A stretch of 64,000 bases of DNA, taken from positions 1,922,001-1,986,000 of the forward strand of contig NZ_CP107939.1 in NCBI RefSeq assembly GCF_036046055.1, given 5' to 3'. Numbering within the stretch: the stretch's first letter is position 1; each line of letters starts with the position of its first letter. A program made the position numbers and the translations under genes. Shown here piece after piece: positions 33,212-42,519 of the stretch. The DNA comes from Nocardia sp. NBC_00403. Lineage in GTDB: Bacteria > Actinomycetota > Actinomycetes > Mycobacteriales > Mycobacteriaceae. The notes under the pieces are model-generated. The model worked only from the letters and a program-made list of their open reading frames with translations, was not told the DNA's origin and did not search any database.

Positions 33212-33985
33212 TCACGCGGGCACAAATCGGACCTCGAACATGGTCGGCCAGTACTTGCCAGTGAGCAGGAAGCGGTCGGTGCCGGGGATGTGAGCGATCC
33301 CGTTGAGCACGTCGGTGTAGGCGCGGGCGGTGGGTGCGAGCAGGCCGCGGGCATCGATGTCGGCGAGTACCCGGCCGGTCTCGGGATCGATGCGCAGGAT
33401 CGTGTCGGTGGGGTAGTCGTTGGCGTACACCGAACCGTCGGCGGCGCAATCGAGTTCGTTCAGGTGTGCGTTGCGACGGCCGGTGAGGGTGACTGTGCCG
33501 GTCGGTGCGAACGTCACCGGGTCGCGAAAGGTGAGTGTGCCGGTGCCGTTGCTCATCACCAGCCTGCTCGCTCGGGTGCAGATGCCCCAGCCCTCGCCGT
33601 CGTAGGACACACGGCTGCGTTCGGCCAGTGTCCGCGGATCTCTGGCCAAGGCGATCCCGTCCTTCCAGGTGATCTGCCAGAGGGTGCCCGCGGCCGGCGA
33701 CACGCCCTCGCCGAAGTACGGCGCGGGCAGATCGACGCGCGCCAGTTCGGCCCCGGTGGTCAGATCGGTCGCGCGGATATTCGACGCGCCCGGCTTGCCT
33801 GTGCCTTCGTAGAGCACGTTGCCGTCGATGTCGAGACCCTGGGTGAACGCCGACGGATCGTGCGGACGGGTGCCGATGACCTCGATTTTCATCTGTTGTG
33901 GTTGGTCGTCTGCGCTGCCGCAGCCGGTCGATGCGAGCAAGCTGACCAGTACTGCGACGGCCAACGAACGCCGATTGCGCTCCAT
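33212..33985 (-). CDS. Glutaminyl-peptide cyclotransferase family lipoprotein
   Basis: A 257-residue exported lipoprotein: signal RRSLAVAVLVSLLASTGCGS with lipobox Cys 22. The rest is a beta-propeller glutaminyl cyclase of the plant/bacterial type, with PHDPSAFTQGLDIDGNVLYEGTG, GEGWGICTRASRLVMSNGT, LNELDCA, YANDYPTDTILRIDPETGRV and LNGIAHIPG. It converts N-terminal glutamine of peptides to pyroglutamate outside the cell. It is divergent from the DUF3027 gene with only 17 bp between start codons, so the promoters must overlap the coding regions. Confidence 0.87.
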   Translation of the reverse strand: MERNRRSLAVAVLVSLLASTGCGSADDQPQQMKIEVIGTRPHDPSAFTQGLDIDGNVLYEGTGKPGASNIRATDLTTGAELARVDLPAPYFGEGVSPAAGTLWQITWKDGIALARDPRTLAERSRVSYDGEGWGICTRASRLVMSNGTGTLTFRDPVTFAPTGTVTLTGRRNAHLNELDCAADGSVYANDYPTDTILRIDPETGRVLADIDARGLLAPTARAYTDVLNGIAHIPGTDRFLLTGKYWPTMFEVRFVPA

Positions 33986-34002
33986 ACGGCAAAATGTAGG
34001 CC

Positions 34003-35601
34003 GTGAGCGCAGTTTCTGTTTCGGAGTCCGGCGTGTGGCCGATCCTGGCCGATGCCGTCGACGTGGCCCGTCGAGCGCTCGTGGAGTTGGAGCCCGCCGG
34101 GGTCGGCGCGCATTTGGGGGTGACCGCGGAGGACGCGAGTGCGGCGACGCACCGCTTCGAAGCCACCCTGCCCGGCTACCGCGGCTGGCAGTGGGCCGTC
34201 GTCGTCGCGGCCGCACCCGGTGCGACCTACGCCACGGTCAGCGAGTCGGCCTTGCTGCCCGGCCCGGACGCATTGGTCGCGCCCGACTTCGTGCCGTGGG
34301 AGCAGCGGGTTCGACCCGGCGATCTGGCGCCCGGCGACCTCCTCGCCCCACTGCCCAACGATCCTCGGCTGGTGCCCGGGTACGTCGCCAACGGCGACCC
34401 AGCGGTCGACGAGGTCGCCCGCGACATCGGCCTCGGCCGCACCCAGGTGTTGAGCCTCGAAGGCCGGGAGGAAGCAGCCGAGCGCTGGTACGCCGAATTC
34501 GGCCCCGACACCGAGATGGCCAAGGCGGCCCCGTCCACCTGCGGCCGCTGCGGCTTCTACCTGCCACTGGCGGGCGCCATGCGCGCCGCCTTCGGCGTGT
34601 GCGGCAACACGATGGGCGCCGACGGCCGAGTGGTGCACGTCGAATACGGCTGTGGCGCACACTCCGACACCGTCGTCCCCACCGGTGGCGGCTCCCCGCT
34701 CTACGAGGCCTACGACGACGCGGCATTCGACGTGATCACCTCGGAAACCACACGCAAGCCCGGATCGGAAGCGGCGCAGCCCGCCGATGCGACGGACATC
34801 GAGCCATCGACCACCGAGGTCGACTCGAACGCCATCACCGCCGCCTCTGTGGCTGAATCCGACACAGTGATCGATTCGGCCGGTGCCGAGGTCGAGTCGA
34901 CTGTGGGTGCTGTTGGGGCTGGGCCGAGCGCGGTGGGTGGGTCGGATGCTGCCGTTCCAGTGACTGCCGAGGTCGAGCCGACTGCCGAGGCGGCGTCGGG
35001 CACCGACCTGGCCGGTGCTGGTACGGCCGAGCCGACCACGGTGACCGAGTCCGACGCTGGGACTGCGGTGAGCGTTCCGGCCGACTCGACTGCTGAGGCT
35101 GAGGCGAGCGTTGGCCTGCCGAGCGATGTGGTGGATGCGGCGGGCGCGGCTGCGGTGGATGCGGCGGGCGGGACGGCTGAGCAGGCTGTTGCGGCCCGGG
35201 TCGGCGATGTTGCTGCTGAGCGGAGCGTCGTCGACGAGTCGAGCGCTGCGATTTCGATGAGTGCGGAGGGCGTGCAGCGCCTTCGGGGCGAGGCCGGTGA
35301 GGTGGCCCCGTCGATCAACGAAGTTGTCGACGGTGCCACCGAGCCGGAGGTGTCCCGATCGAGCACCGATTCTGTTGCGTCGGATCAGGAATCGGGTGTC
35401 GAGCCGGTGCGCACGAAACAAGCATCTGCGGTCGAGGAGACGGCTGCTGCCGAGCCGGATTCCAGCGCCACATCGGCTTCGAGCGCCGCTTCGGATTCGG
35501 CTGCTGAGCAGGCGCTGAGCGTGGCGCCTGTCGAGGCTGCCGGGGGCGCGGATGAGCCGGGTGACGATCGGCCGGAGCCCGAATCATCGGCACGGAGCTG
35601 A
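34003..35601 (+). CDS. DUF3027 protein with a long acidic, low-complexity C-terminal tail
   Basis: A 532-residue protein. Residues about 10-245 are the DUF3027 domain (Rv0877 type), with a probable metal site STCGRCGFYLPL, FGVCGN and VHVEYGCGAHSDT (Cys/His pairs), and the block VPWEQRVRPGDLAPGDLLAP. Residues about 250-532 are an Ala/Ser/Thr/Glu/Val-rich tail with no fold, much longer than family members I know of. Function is unknown. Its last 37 bases overlap the open frame of the Hsp90-like gene downstream. It is divergent from the cyclotransferase gene. Confidence 0.8.
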   Translation: MSAVSVSESGVWPILADAVDVARRALVELEPAGVGAHLGVTAEDASAATHRFEATLPGYRGWQWAVVVAAAPGATYATVSESALLPGPDALVAPDFVPWEQRVRPGDLAPGDLLAPLPNDPRLVPGYVANGDPAVDEVARDIGLGRTQVLSLEGREEAAERWYAEFGPDTEMAKAAPSTCGRCGFYLPLAGAMRAAFGVCGNTMGADGRVVHVEYGCGAHSDTVVPTGGGSPLYEAYDDAAFDVITSETTRKPGSEAAQPADATDIEPSTTEVDSNAITAASVAESDTVIDSAGAEVESTVGAVGAGPSAVGGSDAAVPVTAEVEPTAEAASGTDLAGAGTAEPTTVTESDAGTAVSVPADSTAEAEASVGLPSDVVDAAGAAAVDAAGGTAEQAVAARVGDVAAERSVVDESSAAISMSAEGVQRLRGEAGEVAPSINEVVDGATEPEVSRSSTDSVASDQESGVEPVRTKQASAVEETAAAEPDSSATSASSAASDSAAEQALSVAPVEAAGGADEPGDDRPEPESSARS

Positions 35602-35720
35602 GCGAGGCGTCCGAGGCGTCCGATCCGTTCGGCACCTCGGCGCTGCGTGTTGCGGTCCTCGCCGCGTGGCGTGATTCGCCGACCCGGCTGCGGGAGGATG
35701 CCGCCACCGAGGCGGATCTG

Positions 35721-38700
35721 GTGCGGGCAGGGTATCGGGATCGACTGCTGACCGAGTTGGCGCAGAATGCCGCCGATGCCGCCGCGAAAGCGGGCGTGCC
35801 GGGCCGACTGGTCGTCCGGCTCGACGGGCACACCCTGTGCATCTCGAATACCGGTGCACCACTGGATATTTCCGGTGTGCATGCCCTCACCGCGCTGCGC
35901 GCCTCCGCGAAGGCGAATCCGGCCGCAAGTGTCGGCAGGTTCGGCGTCGGCTTCACCGCGGTGCTGTCGGTGAGCGACGACATCGAGGTGCGCTCGACCA
36001 CCGGTTCGCTGCATTTCTCGCGCGCGAACACCTGGAACGCACTGCACGACAATGCAATCGACGTGCCGGACACGGGCGGCGATTTCGCCCCACCGGTGCT
36101 GCGTCTGGCCTGGCCGAGCACCGCCGCCCCCACCGACGGCGACACCGAAGTGGTGCTGCGCCTGCGCCAGGACATCGATCACGATGCGCTGCTCACCGGG
36201 ATGCGTGCCGAAGCCGTCGATCTACTGCTGGAACTGCCTGCCCTGCACAGCATCCGAATCGGCGACGACGAGCTGATCGCCACAACCACGGATCTCGGCG
36301 CCACCGACCAGGAGCGGACCGGCCTGTGCGAGCTGCGCATCACCGGCCCGGACCGCGAACAAGTCTGGTGGGAGTACCGGACTCCGCGCGCCCGCTGGCT
36401 GCTTCCGGTCCGCAACGGACGACCGGTGGCCACCATCCCGGATGTCCTGCGAGCCCCCACCCGATCCGACGAGGAGCTGTCGCTACCGGCTCTTCTGATC
36501 GCCGACATCCCCATGCAGCCGGACCGCCGCCGCCTGCTCCCCGGTGCCCATCTCACCGAACTGGCAACGGGATACAGCGATTTCGCCAGCGCCCTCCCAC
36601 TCAGCGACCGCCTCATCCTGGTTCCGACACCCGGCTTCGCCCGCAGCGAGCCCGACGCTCTGCTCCGCGAAGCACTGATCCGCGAACTCCAGACCCACTC
36701 CTGGCTCCCGGTGGTAACCAGCCCCTCCGATGCGCCCTCGACCGCCATCGGTGACGTGGATTCGCTATGGGCCGAGCCTTTCCCGGAAGGCGCCGCCGCT
36801 CGACTCGAGTCCGCCGCTGACAGTGCTCATCCCCGCTCTGGTGCTGCCTCGGCCGACGAAGAATCCGGTGTTGCACCGGAGTCGGGCGACGACACGTCCC
36901 CGACTGCTGCGTCGCTGAGCGCTGGTGCCGCGACAGATGGCCGTCCCGGCGTGGATTCGCCGTCGGGTCGGGAAGTGCCGGATGACGCGGCGTCCGACCG
37001 GGTGTCGGCGAGTATGGCGAGCCCCAGTCGCCCGTCCGGTTCGGCTGCCGGCGGCCGAGATGACGTGGCATCACCAGTGGGCGCGGGACTGCTCGATGAC
37101 GGCGCTGCCGAAGCCCCGGCTGCTGCGCGCGGTCATGACGTTGCCGAGGGCCTGGGGTTTGCGGGGGGCTGGGCACTGTCGGGGCCCACGGTGGGGACGG
37201 CTGTGCCGACTCGGGCGAGCGTGTTCGCTGGGCTCACCGCGGAGCTGGCCGGGCTGATCGATGATGTGGTCGGGCCGTTGGTGATTCCGGAGTTGTCCGG
37301 GCGCGCGCACAGCGAGGCGCTCGGTGTGCTGGATGCGCATCGGCTGGGGCTGGCTCGGCTTGCGGAGTTGTCGGGTGGTTTGGAGCGGTCGCCGCAGTGG
37401 TGGTATTCGCTGTATGCGGCGCTGGAGCCGTTTGTCGTCGATCCGCTGGCCGCCGAGGAGTTGGGGGCGCTTGCCGTGCCGCTGGCCGATGGGCGGCTCG
37501 TGACCGGGCCGCGCACAGTGGTTTTGGAGGATCGGCTCGCAGACCCTATCCCGGTGCACTGGGCGCGGCTCGTGCATCCGGAGGCGGCGCATCCGTTGCT
37601 GGCTCGGTTGGGGGCGCGTACTGCCACCGCCGAGGATTTGCTGAGCGATCCGGGGCTGCGCGCCGAGTTGGAGGATCAGCCCGGCGATCCGGATACCGCG
37701 GACGCGGTGCTCCGGCTCGCGGTCACCGCTGATCCGCTCGCGTTGCCGTCCTGGCTGGGGCTGCTCGAATTGCCGGACAGCTCAGGGGAATTGCTGCCCG
37801 CCGATGAGCTGCTGCTGCCGGGCGCACCGCTGCGCGACCTGTTGGTCGAGGATTCGCCGTTCGGCACCGCGGCCGAGGATCTGGTCGAGGGCTACGGCGC
37901 GCAGGCGCTGCGGGCTGTCGGCGTCGGCTGGGATTTCAGCATTGTCGTCGAGGCGGATCCGACCGGCCCGGATCATCATCTGGACGACGAGGACCACTGG
38001 TGGTCGGGCCTGCCGGAGGATCCGCCCGAACTGGCCGCCGTCCGCGACCTGGACCTGGTGGCCGAGAACGCCTGGCCGGAAGCGCTGCGGCAGTTGGCTT
38101 CCGGTGATCGCACCCGACGACTGCTCGCCGATCCCGACGGCTACACCGCGTGGTGGCTGCGCAGGCACGCCCGCATAGACGGCACGGTGCTCGGACTGCT
38201 GAGTCATCCTGCTGACACCGAATTCGCCGGCCTGCTCACCGAATTCGCCGTTCCCGGCCTCGGCCGTCAGGACGTCGATGCCTTGCGTGCAGTCCTGGCC
38301 GACCCCGACGCCATCACCCCGGATCTGGCCGCTGCCCTGCTGGCCGCTCTCGCCGATCCGGCGAAAACCCCTTCGCCCGAGGTTATTTCGCGAACTCACG
38401 CACGATTGGCCGCCGCGGTGGCGGCGGACCGTCTCGACCTGGCCGACCTCGATCTGCCCGATCGCGTGCGCGCATTGTCCGGCGCGGTGGTCGACCCCCG
38501 CGAAGCCTTGGTGCTCGACCAGCCGTGGTTCGGCCTTGCCCTGCCGCCGGAACGCCTTGTCGTCGGCGATACCGATACGGCCCCCGCCTTGGCGACCTTG
38601 CTAGATCTTCCGCTCGTCTCCGAGGCCGTCACCGCCGAAGTGCTCGGCACCGGCCGGCGGACAACATGGTCGGCCGAACCGCTCGGTGTGGTTCTGCGCC

Positions 38701-38846
38701 AACTCTTCACGCTCGCCCCCCAGCAAGGTGACCTGGTGGTTCACGACGACCTTCGGATACGCCTGCACGGCGGCGCAACCGCCACGGTTGCCGTCGCGTG
38801 GTGGCAGGAGGGCACAACCACGCATGTGCGCATGCCGCAGGCGTAG
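35721..38846 (+). CDS. Sacsin/Hsp90-like ATPase protein
   Basis: At least 1041 residues. The N-terminal GHKL ATPase domain shows the N-box TELAQNAADAA (Glu and Asn in place), ISNTGAPLD, and the G2 loop GRFGVGFTAVLSVSDD. A Ser/Ala/Asp/Gly-rich linker of about 130 residues (positions about 350-490) splits it from a helical C-terminal part. Such proteins are annotated as sacsin N-terminal ATPase-like or Hsp90-type and sit beside DUF3027 in actinobacteria; a chaperone role is plausible but unproven. GTG 35721 is the first canonical start, yet protein-like sequence (ALRVAVLAAWRDSPTRLRED) continues upstream in frame to 35565. CTG 35598, overlapping the DUF3027 stop as CTGA, may be the true start. 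Confidence 0.8.
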   Translation: MRAGYRDRLLTELAQNAADAAAKAGVPGRLVVRLDGHTLCISNTGAPLDISGVHALTALRASAKANPAASVGRFGVGFTAVLSVSDDIEVRSTTGSLHFSRANTWNALHDNAIDVPDTGGDFAPPVLRLAWPSTAAPTDGDTEVVLRLRQDIDHDALLTGMRAEAVDLLLELPALHSIRIGDDELIATTTDLGATDQERTGLCELRITGPDREQVWWEYRTPRARWLLPVRNGRPVATIPDVLRAPTRSDEELSLPALLIADIPMQPDRRRLLPGAHLTELATGYSDFASALPLSDRLILVPTPGFARSEPDALLREALIRELQTHSWLPVVTSPSDAPSTAIGDVDSLWAEPFPEGAAARLESAADSAHPRSGAASADEESGVAPESGDDTSPTAASLSAGAATDGRPGVDSPSGREVPDDAASDRVSASMASPSRPSGSAAGGRDDVASPVGAGLLDDGAAEAPAAARGHDVAEGLGFAGGWALSGPTVGTAVPTRASVFAGLTAELAGLIDDVVGPLVIPELSGRAHSEALGVLDAHRLGLARLAELSGGLERSPQWWYSLYAALEPFVVDPLAAEELGALAVPLADGRLVTGPRTVVLEDRLADPIPVHWARLVHPEAAHPLLARLGARTATAEDLLSDPGLRAELEDQPGDPDTADAVLRLAVTADPLALPSWLGLLELPDSSGELLPADELLLPGAPLRDLLVEDSPFGTAAEDLVEGYGAQALRAVGVGWDFSIVVEADPTGPDHHLDDEDHWWSGLPEDPPELAAVRDLDLVAENAWPEALRQLASGDRTRRLLADPDGYTAWWLRRHARIDGTVLGLLSHPADTEFAGLLTEFAVPGLGRQDVDALRAVLADPDAITPDLAAALLAALADPAKTPSPEVISRTHARLAAAVAADRLDLADLDLPDRVRALSGAVVDPREALVLDQPWFGLALPPERLVVGDTDTAPALATLLDLPLVSEAVTAEVLGTGRRTTWSAEPLGVVLRQLFTLAPQQGDLVVHDDLRIRLHGGATATVAVAWWQEGTTTHVRMPQA

Positions 38847-38926
38847 GACTGATTGTTCGTCGGTCGGACCCTGGCTCGCCACGGCCGAGGTAGCCGCTGC
38901 CGTCCGGCGCGCTTCGGGTAGCCCGC

Positions 38927-39553
38927 CTATTCCGCGTAGTTCGAAACCATCTCACTGAGCAGGTCCAGCTGCCCCCGGACGCTCTCGCTGTCGTTGTCCA
39001 CCAGCCAGCGCAGCACGATCCCGTCGATTACATTGAGGGTGAACCGGCTCAGGTCGTGCACCGGCATCGTGAACCGGCTTCCGGTCGCATCGCGTGCGTG
39101 ATCGAGGAGGTCGGCGACCGTGGAGTCGTTGAATGCGTACTGTTCGCGCGCAATCGCGAGTTTCGCCGGCGTTTGTTCGCCTTCGCGAAGTGCGTAAGTC
39201 GTCGTTTCGTAAGTGAGTAGCTGTCGTTCCGGTGTGGCTTCAATGTTCAGCCACATCAGTTCGAGTCCGGCGCGCACCAATTTCTGAAGCGCTTCTTTTC
39301 CACTTCCGGCGTCTTGCCAAACTGTTTCATTGGCGTCGACAGAATCGCGTAATTCCATCGACAACGCTTTGACCAGCTCGGTCATGAGCGCGTCCTTGTT
39401 TTCGAAACAGTAGTGCACCACACCGAGCGAAACACCTGCCGCCTGAGCCACATCGCGCGTGGTCACGCCCGCCACGCCTTTTTTCTCGGCAAGGCCGATG
39501 GCTGCCTCGATAAGGTGGGCCCTTCGTTCTTCGACGCTCAATCGGGAGGACAC
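38927..39553 (-). CDS. TetR-family transcriptional regulator
   Basis: A 208-residue repressor. The N-terminal helix-turn-helix reads HLIEAAIGLAEKKGVAGVTT, RDVAQAAGVSLGVVHYCFEN, KDALMTELV. The C-terminal domain (LELMWLNIEATPERQLLTYE) is of the BetI-like type. The GTG start is 116 bp from the divergent ceramidase gene, and an 18-bp palindrome lies between them, so it most likely represses the ceramidase and perhaps itself. Confidence 0.88.
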   Translation of the reverse strand: MSSRLSVEERRAHLIEAAIGLAEKKGVAGVTTRDVAQAAGVSLGVVHYCFENKDALMTELVKALSMELRDSVDANETVWQDAGSGKEALQKLVRAGLELMWLNIEATPERQLLTYETTTYALREGEQTPAKLAIAREQYAFNDSTVADLLDHARDATGSRFTMPVHDLSRFTLNVIDGIVLRWLVDNDSESVRGQLDLLSEMVSNYAE

Positions 39554-39611
39554 CTCAGGGAGTTAAGCGTTCACGAAGCGTGCAGTCAATTCGCTCAGCG
39601 AAAAAATCTCG

Positions 39612-39629
39612 ACTGGACGAGCGTCCAGT
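39612..39629 (+). promoter_or_regulatory. Palindromic operator between tetR and the ceramidase gene
   Basis: ACTGGACGAGCGTCCAGT has perfect 8-base half-sites ACTGGACG/CGTCCAGT with a 2-base centre. Size and symmetry fit a TetR dimer. It is 40 bp before the ceramidase ATG and 59 bp from the tetR start. A smaller palindrome TTCGC-TCA-GCGAA lies just upstream at 39590-39602. Confidence 0.7.
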
Positions 39630-39669
39630 TGTGTGGTTCGCTGCACAGTGGGATCGAAGGGAGACGCGT

Positions 39670-41736
39670 ATGCCCGTGTCACGAAGGACGGTTTTGGCCC
39701 GAACTGTGGCGGGTTCGGCCACGCTGGCTACCGCGGCAGCGGTGGCCACGGTGCCCGGCGTTACTACGGCATTGAGTGCGTCCGCCGCAGCCGCACCGGA
39801 GTCCGGCGGATACCTCATCGGCATCGGTATTTCCGACATCACGGGTCCGGCCGCCGAATGCGGAATGATGGGCTACTCGCAGTTCGAGCAGCAGACCGCG
39901 GGCATCCACCTGCGCCCGCGCGCCCGCGCATTCGTCATCGCCACTGCCGAGCGGCGAATCGTATTCGCAGTCGCGGAGAACGGCATGATCTTCCAGTCCG
40001 TGCACCGCGGCGTCATGCTCGAGCTCGCTCGACGCTTCGGCGAGCTCTACACCGAGCAGAACGTGTTGCTCACCTCGACGCACTCGCACGCGACCTGCGG
40101 CGGCTCCAGCAACGATTACGCATACAACCTGTCGATCCTCGGTTTTCAGCAGCAGGTCTACGACGCCGAGGTGAACGGCATCGTGGAAGCGATCGCCGCC
40201 GCGCACGCCGATCTCGGTCCAGGCTCGCTCGCGCTCGGCCGCAGCGAACTGCACGATGCCAGCGTCAACCGCTCCCGTGTCGCCTTCGACCGCAACCCCG
40301 ATGCGGACAAACAGTATTTCCCGCAGGCCATCGATCCGGCGGTGACCGCGCTGTCGATCGTCAAGGGCGGCAGACAGGTCGGCGCCATCACCTGGTTCGC
40401 GACTCACAACACCTCGATGACCAATCAGAACCGGTTGATCAGCGCAGATAACAAGGGCTACGCGTCCTTCTCGTTCGAGCACATCGAACACGGCGTCCGA
40501 TACCTCGACGGCGCTGCCGATTTCATCGCCGCCTTCGCTCAGACCAACGCGGGCGACATGTCGCCGAACCTGAACCTGCGCCCCGGCTCCGGCCCCACCG
40601 AGGACGAGTTCGAGAACACTCGCATTCTCGGCGAACGGCAGTATCACGCGGCGAAAGCCGCACTCGCCGAAGCGAAGTCGTTGGCCGGACCGGTCGACTC
40701 GATGCTCTGTTATATCGACCTCGCCGACATCGCCGTCGACGGTCGCTTCACCCCGGATGGTCTGCCGCGCCACACCGCCCCCGCGGCTGCGGGTGTTTCG
40801 CTCATCGCGGGCAGTACCGAGGACGGCCCCGGCTTGCCGGGGATTCCCATTCCGGAGGGTGTGCGCAACCCGTTCATCGGTGCGCTCGGCAACCCCGACG
40901 TCCCGGCACCGGCGTGGCTCGCGGATGCCCAGGCGCCCAAGGCGATTGTCGCCCCGCTCGGTCTGCTGCCGCCGGTGCCGTGGGTGCCGAGCGTGGTACC
41001 GATCCAGATCGTCCGCATCGGTGAGCTCTACCTGGCCGGTGGCGGCGGAGAATTCACCATCGTCGCCGGTCTGCGGATTCGCCGCGCGGTGGCGGCGGCC
41101 CTCGGTGTCTCGCTGGAGCAGGTGCTCATGCAGGGCTATGCGAATGCCTACCACGAATACATCACCACCCCAGAGGAATACGACTCTCAGCAGTACGAGG
41201 GCGGGTCAACCCTGTTCGGGCGTTACACCTCGAGTGCCTACCTACAGGAATTCACCCGGCTGGCAACGGCTTTCGCGGCCCGTCAGCAGGTTCCCCGCGG
41301 TCCGGCCCCGCGCGACGTGTCCGCCATGCAGCCGAATTTCCAGCCCGCACCCGGACCCGACGCCACGCCGCCCGGCCGCGCCTTCGGTGACGTGCTGGTC
41401 CAGCCCGCCGCGACTGCGGCTCGCGGTACCCGCGTCGCAGCCGAATTCATTTCCGCCCACCCGAAGCACAATCCACGCCGCAACGACACCTTCCTGGAAG
41501 TGCAGCGGCGCAACAGCTCCGGCGAGTGGGTACGCGTCGCCAATGAGGGCGAGTGGGCAGTGCGATTCCACTGGAGCAAGCGCGGCTCTGCGGTATCCGT
41601 GGCCCGCTTCACCTGGGATGTCCCGTCCGATGCGACGCCGGGCCGATACCGCCTCCAGCATTACGCGGACAGCCTGAGCCCGAACGGCACGCTGCATCCG
41701 TTCACCGGCACCACCGACGAATTCGACGTGGTCTGA
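39670..41736 (+). CDS. Neutral/alkaline ceramidase, Tat-exported
   Basis: Hydrolyses the amide bond of ceramides to sphingosine and fatty acid outside the cytoplasm. The 688-residue protein starts PVSRRTVLARTVAGSATLAT, a twin-arginine signal peptide. The catalytic domain begins YLIGIGISDITGPAAECGMM and includes TSTHSHATCGGSSNDYAYN (zinc His residues), ATHNTSMTNQNRLISADNKG, and FAQTNAGDMSPNLN. The C-terminal immunoglobulin-like domain starts near residue 560. It probably acts on host or environmental sphingolipids. An in-frame upstream extension is rejected because it would bury the signal peptide. Confidence 0.9.
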   Translation: MPVSRRTVLARTVAGSATLATAAAVATVPGVTTALSASAAAAPESGGYLIGIGISDITGPAAECGMMGYSQFEQQTAGIHLRPRARAFVIATAERRIVFAVAENGMIFQSVHRGVMLELARRFGELYTEQNVLLTSTHSHATCGGSSNDYAYNLSILGFQQQVYDAEVNGIVEAIAAAHADLGPGSLALGRSELHDASVNRSRVAFDRNPDADKQYFPQAIDPAVTALSIVKGGRQVGAITWFATHNTSMTNQNRLISADNKGYASFSFEHIEHGVRYLDGAADFIAAFAQTNAGDMSPNLNLRPGSGPTEDEFENTRILGERQYHAAKAALAEAKSLAGPVDSMLCYIDLADIAVDGRFTPDGLPRHTAPAAAGVSLIAGSTEDGPGLPGIPIPEGVRNPFIGALGNPDVPAPAWLADAQAPKAIVAPLGLLPPVPWVPSVVPIQIVRIGELYLAGGGGEFTIVAGLRIRRAVAAALGVSLEQVLMQGYANAYHEYITTPEEYDSQQYEGGSTLFGRYTSSAYLQEFTRLATAFAARQQVPRGPAPRDVSAMQPNFQPAPGPDATPPGRAFGDVLVQPAATAARGTRVAAEFISAHPKHNPRRNDTFLEVQRRNSSGEWVRVANEGEWAVRFHWSKRGSAVSVARFTWDVPSDATPGRYRLQHYADSLSPNGTLHPFTGTTDEFDVV

Positions 41737-41738
41737 GG

Positions 41739-41978
41739 CTAGAGGCCGGTTTGCGCGCCCTTGTCGCCGCGCCGCGCGCCGCGGCGCTGGATCGCGAAGA
41801 TCGTGTACCCGAGCAGACCGACGGCCAGCCCCATGAGGCACACCGGGCGGGCCGACTCCCAACGCTCGCCAGCGGCCCACGCCACCACCGTGGCGATCAG
41901 CCACAGCGCACTGCCAACGGCGAGCACCGGCCGTGGATCGGTGAGCCGCTGCGGGATCTCGGGCACTTTCTGCGTCAC
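41739..41978 (-). CDS. DUF2530 two-helix membrane protein
   Basis: A 79-residue protein with a polar N-terminus (TQKVPEIPQRLTDPRPVLAV) and two transmembrane helices (ALWLIATVVAWAAG, PVCLMGLAVGLLGYTIFAI) ending in a basic tail RRGARRGDKG. It matches DUF2530 (Rv0879c position). GTG 41978 follows GGGG at suitable distance. It is divergent from the marR gene, as in M. tuberculosis. Confidence 0.78.
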   Translation of the reverse strand: MTQKVPEIPQRLTDPRPVLAVGSALWLIATVVAWAAGERWESARPVCLMGLAVGLLGYTIFAIQRRGARRGDKGAQTGL

Positions 41979-42041
41979 CGCCCCAGGGTAGCTGCGGGAA
42001 CCGTCGTCCCGCAGCCAACGGGTCCCGTATCGTTTGCCACT

Positions 42042-42479
42042 GTGACAACGCCATCGGATGTTCGAGCTCTCGCTGGTGAGCTGTCGCTTGCCGTGGTGCG
42101 TTTGACGCGACATCTGCGGGGGCGGCGCGCCGACGCGCAAATTTCGCTGACCCAGCTGTCCGCGCTGGCCACGCTGCACCGGGACGGCGCGATGACGCCG
42201 GGCGCTCTCGCGGCCAAGGAGCGCGTGCAGCCGCCGTCGATGACGCGGGTGATCGCCTCACTGTCGGACCTGGGGTTGGTCGAGCGCAAGCCGCACCCGA
42301 CCGACGGCAGGCAGATCATCGTCTCGCTGTCGGATGCGGGCCGTGCGTTGATCGCCGATGAGACCAGTGCCCGTGAGGCCTGGATGACCGAGCAGCTTTC
42401 CACCCTGACCGACGAGCAGTTGGTGGTGCTGACCAGGGCCGTCGGCATCATGAAGCAACTCGTCACCGAGTCCGAATAG
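42042..42479 (+). CDS. MarR-family transcriptional regulator (Rv0880-like)
   Basis: A 145-residue winged-helix regulator. The recognition region is QLSALATLHRDGAMTPGALA, AKERVQPPSMTRVIASLSDL; the wing is LVERKPHPTDGRQIIVSLS. MarR proteins respond to phenolic or oxidative signals. Targets are unknown; the divergent DUF2530 gene, 63 bp away, is the obvious candidate besides itself. GTG 42042 opens the conserved region. Confidence 0.87.
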   Translation: MTTPSDVRALAGELSLAVVRLTRHLRGRRADAQISLTQLSALATLHRDGAMTPGALAAKERVQPPSMTRVIASLSDLGLVERKPHPTDGRQIIVSLSDAGRALIADETSAREAWMTEQLSTLTDEQLVVLTRAVGIMKQLVTESE

Positions 42480-42519
42480 CCCCCTGGCAGCGGGGCCCTG
42501 GTATCTGGAGTTCCCGGAG

